Origin: Rhipidocladum racemiflorum
Lineage: Eukaryota > Streptophyta > Magnoliopsida > Poales > Poaceae
Reading direction: 5' to 3'
Length of the DNA stretch: 64,000 nucleotides
Assembly (NCBI GenBank): GCA_036346355.1
Contig: CM070577.1
Span: 14,569,666 to 14,633,665, forward strand
This document shows positions 59,098 through 64,000 of the stretch, one piece after another (the stretch's first letter is position 1; each line of letters begins with the position of its first letter). The position numbers were made by a program, and so were the translations under genes. Below the pieces are notes generated by a model that searched no databases, was not told the DNA's origin, and saw nothing but the letters and a program-made list of their open reading frames with translations.

Positions 59098-61900
59098 CGT
59101 GCTATGCTGTTCCACAACACCACATGGAGACGCTGATGTGTCAATGATCGAGTGGTTACTGGGGCCATGTAACCTTAGCTGACGTGGCTTGGAGCTGGGA
59201 ATAAACAAACTTGCTAGCTACTTGATCGAGTACGTATGAACTAGGAAGAATTCGCTGCAGCTTGCAAGTCTGCAACAATATACCGGTCGGTACTTTTTGA
59301 TTCCTCGCGCAACCACCTGATATGTCGTAAGGAATCAGGATTGGAATCTTTAGCTAGTGATACAAGATCAGTATTCTGGCAATATGGCACATACTTCTGT
59401 AAGTTATTTTTTACTAGCCTAAATAACCGTGAATACGAACAATCTAGGTTCTGACTTCTGACGCTTCGGTCAACTTCGAATTTGGACCTATATCACTGAA
59501 GTAACAAGCCCAAGATCAGCTCTGGTTGATACATCCGGTTACTCCAGTGAAGTCAATTGTTCAAATTTTGACACCAGCAAGAAATGGGAAAAAAATTTTT
59601 TTGCCTAAATAATCCGATTTCTCTGCTTTTTTTTTCAGAGAGAGAATTTTCTCTGCTACCTAAACTAGTAGTCTTTGGGTAGTATTATGGGCCAAGTGTG
59701 CACCGCTGCCAACGGTCCATGCAGGGCTGTTTGGTTGCCTTCTCTCGCGAGCCTGGCTCATTCGACTTAGCCAGGATGATGGGATACAGGATGCACAGAT
59801 GCAGAGACTGTGTTTGGTTGAGTGTTTGGTAGGTATGTATTTTGAAATTTATATAGCAAGTGTGGTCTAGTTTTGTTCGAAAAAATGTCAAGAACTCAGT
59901 TTTGAAATCGGTTCACTAATCAAAAGAAAAAAAGAAAAAAGAAAAAAAGAAAACGTTTACATACCCATGTGGTACCGCGTGCATGATTTGCTATTGTGGC
60001 TGACAGTGGCCCCTTGCGCAGAATACGAGGCTGCATCCAGAGATACGCCCATTTTCTATGTATTTCCAGAGGCAAACTGCATGGAGAATCTTGCATCCAG
60101 AAAGTCAGGCTCAAAACTAGATGCAGACAACCAAACATGAGAAGAAGAAAAGCAAGATTCTGCATCTGTAGATGCAAATCTCTGTGTATACAGGCAACCA
60201 AACAGCCACTAACGTCTGTTGCATGTATCAAGCGGTACATGTATGCGATGGTTCAAAAAAAGTTATCTATGTGTTTGATTGCTTGATGGAACCATCGCAT
60301 CCTGGACCAAGTGATACAAATTTGAGAAATATTTTCTTTAGATGTTGAACCATTCTATTCATCCAAAATAATGAAACCAAATGGTACAAGACCATCCTAT
60401 CCCATTCAACCTCATCTCATTAACCAAACACACCCTTAAGAGCCGTGCCGCCGAAGGACAGGAGCAGGTTTACAAAATGAAATTTGAAATCCACAACAAT
60501 CTGTGGAAAATCGGTTGAAATCGAATGAGTTTGAAGTTACATTTTTAGAACTCAGTGGTCAAACAACACTGAAAAATCGAAAACCGACCGGTATTACCGA
60601 TTTTATTCGATTTTTAATCGTTTTTCGACCAATTTTATTCTATTATCGAAACACTTAACGAAAATTGAAAAAAAATCAAAAAAGTCTAAATAAATCCCAA
60701 TTAATTTATAACACACCTCGGAGCAATTTTAACAATTTTTTAACTCATTTAGTGCTTCTAAAAAAGCAAAAACATCAATTATACAAAGGCAGTAGCACTG
60801 TTAGAATTTTTTTAAAAATAAGCATGTCTGATAATCATCTAAATTTTTTACAGAATCATTAGCATTATCTCAGGACCTCACAAAAAAAAATTAAAAAAAA
60901 ATATCAGACTTCATTTAGTACCCCTAGAAAATCAAAAATAGAATAGCATATACAAAGACAGTAATAGTATAATTTTTTTAAAAAAAACACACACAGATCT
61001 AATCGTCATTTGAAATTTTACAGAATCATTAGCATTACCTCAGGACCTCAGACAAAAAAAAAATCGAAAAGTTTTTAACACTTTTTGGTAAATGTTTTCA
61101 AATATTCTAAATTAAATTTGAATTTAAACTAGATCGATTTATCGACTGATGTAAATTCTAGAGCTGGTTTGATACGATCCAAAATCACAAATTTTGAGCG
61201 ATTTTTGTTGATTTTTGGAACCCTAAGGCCTCCCGTACAGACACATCGGACGCCAGGTGGACTGACGTGGCCCGGGCAAGCCACTCACCGGTTGACAAGC
61301 CATCGCCGCGCTGCCCACTCCCCGGCCACGTGCAATCCTCCGGTGCGCCTACGGGTCGCAGTTAGTGGAGGCTCCCGCGAGAACCCAAATTGCTGGCTCC
61401 TGATGGCTTCGTTTGGTCGCAAATAATGGGATCTATTAGGTGCGGGTCGCGATACTGACCCTTGCGAGTAGGTGTAAACCCTTCTGTCCTGGGCATAAAT
61501 TTATATCTAATTATTAATTTATTAACAATATTTTTATTACTTTACTGACAAAAATATATAAATAAATATTATCTAATTTAAATTATTGAATAGAAAAAAT
61601 AAATAACCTATACTAAATTTAGTGTTTCGTAAAAATGCTCTAAGATTTGGCCGTGAAAAACTCTAGTTTAAGCCTGTCACTTTATTGAGCTCTTCACCTT
61701 ACGTGCGTCTCTCCCCTCCTCGTTTCCCCTTTGTGCCCCTGACGTGCGTCTTATCTTCCCCACACTTGTAGCCGCACCACAGCATTAAAGACCAATCTTT
61801 AATCAATCAGGCGTACAAATTAGATAGCGACTCCAAATATCTCTGGTTAGTTAATCCAGGCCCCTACCATACATCGTAAACTCGTACTCCTCCTGTCACG
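59098..61900. other. Intergenic region with MITE-like segments
   Basis: 59724-60207 is bounded by inverted repeats (listed). About 60268-60438 has weaker ends, TGTGTTTGATTGC and, inverted, AAGGGTGTGTTTGGTTAA, of the kind common to small grass MITEs. 60548-61230 is AT-rich with degenerate units of about 170 bp containing AATCATTAGCATTA and CTCAGGACCTCA and ends GGAACCCTAAGG, perhaps a hAT-derived MITE. 61230-61900 is the RING gene upstream region. No other gene is supported. Confidence 0.5.
59724..60207. mobile_element. MITE-like element with 16-bp inverted ends
   Basis: GGCTGTTTGGTTGCCT (59726-59741) is exactly matched in inverted form by AGGCAACCAAACAGCC (60192-60207). No clear target duplication flanks it, so the superfamily is open. 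The interior contains further inverted words built on GGATGCA/TGCATCC. Confidence 0.6.
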
Positions 61901-61902
61901 TT

Positions 61903-61910
61903 CTATATAT
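61903..61910 (+). promoter_or_regulatory. Putative TATA box of the RING-H2 gene
   Basis: CTATATAT lies 93 bp upstream of the ATG at 62003, a normal distance for a short plant 5' leader. An ATG overlapping this box (61909) should fall outside the transcript, but the one at 61951 should be inside it. Confidence 0.55.
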
Positions 61911-62002
61911 GCCTCTGGTGGCCGCTCCAGGCGGCAACACTCACTCCCACATGATCTCCTCCTACGCGCACCACGTCTCGGCGTCCCACTCGATTCTCCG
62001 TC

Positions 62003-62614
62003 ATGGAAGCGCGGCTGCACTACTCGACGTCGAGGACACTCCTCCTCCTGGAGACAACGCCGAGCCCATCGCCTGCCCCTGCGGCGGCCGGCATTCTGGC
62101 CGCGGCCGACGCCGAGCGAGCATCCACCTGGCTGAACACCAACGCCATCATCGTGCTCGCGCTACTCATCTGCGCCCTCGTCGCCGCGATCGCGCTCCAC
62201 GCCGTGCTCCAGTGCGTGCTCCGCGTCACGCGCCGCGCGTGCTACGGTGCCGGCGGCGACGACGACGCCCGGGAGGAGCCGCGGCGTGCGGGAGGAGGCC
62301 GCGGGCGGCGTGGCGGCAGGAAGCGGGCGCTGGTCCAGGCACTCCCGTGCCTGGCCTACTCGGCGGGGCTCGACCTGGCCGGGTCGTCGCGGTTGGAGTG
62401 CGCCATATGCCTCGCTGAGTTCGCGCGGGGAGAGCAGGTGCGTGTTCTCCCGCGCTGCAACCACGGGTTCCACGCGCGCTGCATCGACCGGTGGCTCGCA
62501 GCGCGGCCCACGTGCCCCACGTGCAGGCAGGCACCGTTCGCCGAGCCCGAGCACGCACTGGCGGACCGTGCGGGGCCGGCCGTGGTGCCGGTGGTGCGAG
62601 TGATAGTTAGATGA
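62003..62614 (+). CDS. RING-H2 finger protein, ATL family (E3 ubiquitin ligase)
   Basis: Intact single-exon frame of 203 codons. ATL proteins are membrane-anchored E3 ligases that pass ubiquitin from an E2 to substrates, often in defence and stress responses. Visible parts: Ala/Pro/Ser-rich N-terminus; one hydrophobic span at residues 48-70; a basic Gly/Arg stretch 94-108; a GLD motif at 122-124; and a RING-H2 finger C133-x2-C136-x15-C152-x-H154-x2-H157-x2-C160-x10-C171-x2-C174, with the conserved Pro150 before the third Cys and Trp164. The C-terminus is short (about 28 residues). Start chosen at 62003: it precedes the membrane span and lies 93 bp after a TATA box. An upstream AUG at 61951 opens an overlapping out-of-frame ORF to 62418. 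GC-rich, as usual for grass intronless genes. Nothing is broken, so it is the best candidate for a working gene here. Confidence 0.93.
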   Translation: MEARLHYSTSRTLLLLETTPSPSPAPAAAGILAAADAERASTWLNTNAIIVLALLICALVAAIALHAVLQCVLRVTRRACYGAGGDDDAREEPRRAGGGRGRRGGRKRALVQALPCLAYSAGLDLAGSSRLECAICLAEFARGEQVRVLPRCNHGFHARCIDRWLAARPTCPTCRQAPFAEPEHALADRAGPAVVPVVRVIVR

Positions 62615-62686
62615 TGGCGTCAGCCTCCGTGTGGAACTTTGGCTTTAGCCTTCAGCACGCGCGGTAATTGATTTGTACAGTTGCAC

Positions 62687-62923
62687 TGTTGTAAAACATA
62701 GTCTTTACCCACGGTCAATCAATAGTATACTGATGAAATCACAAGAACAAGAACGGGAGCACACACAAAAAAGAAGGCAAAATTATCTCTTTATTAGATT
62801 GATTTTTTCTGTACAAGGAGAAGCCTAATATATAGCAAAGTCAACTGTAGATAGGTTCGGATTCGTCCATCAATAGATATAGTCCTTCCAAACTTGAACT
62901 GTGATTCTATCTATATCATAACA
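62687..62923 (-). repeat. 3' LTR (237 bp) of a second copia element
   Basis: Minus strand: TGTTATGATATAGATAG...TTTTACAACA. It is of the same family as 37914-38112 and 58890-59097 (shared TTGTACAGAAAAAATCAAT, AATAAAGAGA and ACTATGTTTTACAACA). It starts 73 bp beyond the RING gene stop, probably in or near its 3' untranslated region, facing the gene. Confidence 0.88.
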
Positions 62924-64000
62924 CTTCCTCTTGGGCGAATACAGCGTAATTCATGTCTCGGTAAAAACTCCTTCAAAAAATCTAATAAAACTAGTTACAT
63001 GCCTGTGCATTGCTACGAAAAACAAAATTGATAACGAAAAATAAAGATTAAAAAATAAAAAAATTATTTCACAAGATCAAACATCTATCTTTAACGCTTC
63101 GTTTCTTGCGAAAGCTGGCTAATTAAAGCAACGCTTCGTTTTTTGCGTAGGGCAATTAAGCAGGGCAATTAAGTAGGGCAATTAAGCAGGGCAATTAATG
63201 ACATGGGTAGAACTCACCACTGCCACCAACTGTTGCTTTATAATAGTAGAGAAAATGATAAAGAAAAGAGTACATTACACTCGCACTCCATGTTACGCTA
63301 GTTGCATCATTAAAAGCCTTCATATAAGAAAACTTTAGAAAAACGCACTAAGGGAAAAAAGAACAACTAATAATCTTTAAGATATAAAATATGATCTTCA
63401 GAATCATTCAAAAAGGGTCATTGTTCAGAGTTTTACTCTCCCTGAACTCTGCATATCTCAAAGTCATCTCATTCCAATAACATTAACTTTGACAAGGACT
63501 TAGTAAACAAATCAGTTAAATTTTCACATAACTTAGTTTGTAATATCTTTACCTCATCATTTTTCTAGAGTTCGTGAGAATAAAAAAAATTAAGGGCAAT
63601 ATGCTTCGTGATATTGCTCTTTACATAACCCATTTGCATTTGTGTAATACAAGTGATACTATCTTCATAGATAATCATAGTGGTCTCTACGGTATTAATT
63701 AAGTTCACATGACTTCTAGATATGGGTGATCACACGCCACAGCGAAACACACTCGCGTGAGGCTTCATATAAAGGTATAATCTTTGAGTGGTTGATAGGA
63801 GTAGCTACCAAGGTCTGCTTAAAGGACCGTCAAGAAATGGTTGAATCACCTAAAAAAAATACAAAACCAGTCTTAAATTTGCATTGTGGGGATCAGACAG
63901 ATTGCCAACATCCATATATCTCACCATGGTTAAGTTTTGGTTCTTCTAGAAAAACAATCCAAGATTTTGAGTACCTTAGAGGTATGAGTAAAGTCTTGTC
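62924..64000 (-). pseudogene. 3' part of a second copia element (RNase H region), partial, nested Helitron
   Basis: The minus strand from 64000 to about 63430 matches the RNase H part of the copia at 58080-58460: words for KQTLVATPINHSKIIPLYEASRECV and a Met-rich IYEDSITCITQMQMGYVKSN stretch, with several stops and shifts. 63250-63430 and 62924-62989 match the untranslated tail before the LTR. The element continues past the right edge. The helper frame is too decayed for function. Confidence 0.78.
62990..63252 (-). mobile_element. Small non-autonomous Helitron (263 bp) inside the copia tail
   Basis: The minus strand starts TCTCTACTATTATAAAG (63252), a classic grass Helitron 5' end. It finishes with a small hairpin, ATGC-ACAG-GCAT, then TGTAACTAG (CTAG at 62990-62993), followed by host T. 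The copia tail reads continuously when it is removed. Near the middle, four copies of AGGGCAATTAAGC form a 13-bp tandem repeat (63146-63198). Confidence 0.82.

Noticed and set aside
61909..61950. ATG at 61909 as the RING gene start
   Set aside because: It overlaps the TATA box and is out of frame with the RING domain.

Overview
The window reads as a transposon-dense stretch of a grass (Poaceae) nuclear genome. Evidence: pentatricopeptide-repeat and RING-H2 (ATL) genes of plant type, GC-rich exons, and CACTA, hAT, Helitron, Ty1/copia and chromovirus-type Ty3/gypsy elements of kinds common in grasses. A panicoid grass is plausible, but the sequence alone does not fix the species. Only one host gene looks intact: an ATL-type E3 ubiquitin ligase at 62003-62614. 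Two other host loci, a PPR gene (8560-19504) and a zinc-knuckle locus (2735-7718), are pseudogenes broken up by insertions.

Layout, left to right. 1-1182: gag end and 5' LTR of a copia element on the minus strand, running off the left edge. About 1922-2700: a probable copia LTR. 2735-7718: zinc-knuckle pseudogene and a neighbouring ORF, the latter split by a 3.3-kb solo LTR (4110-7438, target duplication CTAGG). 8560-19504: the PPR pseudogene, split by a 3.6-kb solo LTR (9200-12790, ATATG), a short copia solo LTR (12842-13316) and a 5.4-kb hAT transposon with its own decayed transposase (13640-19053, CGTGCGCT). 19941-21962: a CACTA element holding a second CACTA (20283-21824), which carries a full-length 5S-rRNA-like sequence. 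22128-22967: a gypsy-type solo LTR (AATGC). 24449-31612: a non-autonomous Helitron with a complete Reina-like chromovirus inside (24831-30309, GCCGT). 32094-35014: another long solo LTR (ATATT). 35579-36548: a non-autonomous hAT relative.

37914-59097 is a three-level nest. An old copia element contains a long solo LTR (39072-55169, CGATG). That LTR contains a complete 12.6-kb Tekay/RIRE3-like chromovirus with both LTRs, an extra ORF ahead of gag, and gag-pol on the minus strand (39968-52538, TATCA). 59098-61900 is intergenic with MITE-like pieces. The RING gene follows, and a second copia of the same family as the nest host begins 73 bp after its stop codon. That copia carries a 263-bp Helitron.

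The target duplications allow the insertions to be ordered and show that solo-LTR formation has been frequent here. Most insertion boundaries were read base by base and are firm. Element family names are based on remembered protein and terminal motifs and are less certain. Several element coding regions are decayed by C-to-T stops or frameshifts. The youngest chromovirus has an odd excess of tiny indels that may be partly a sequencing artefact.
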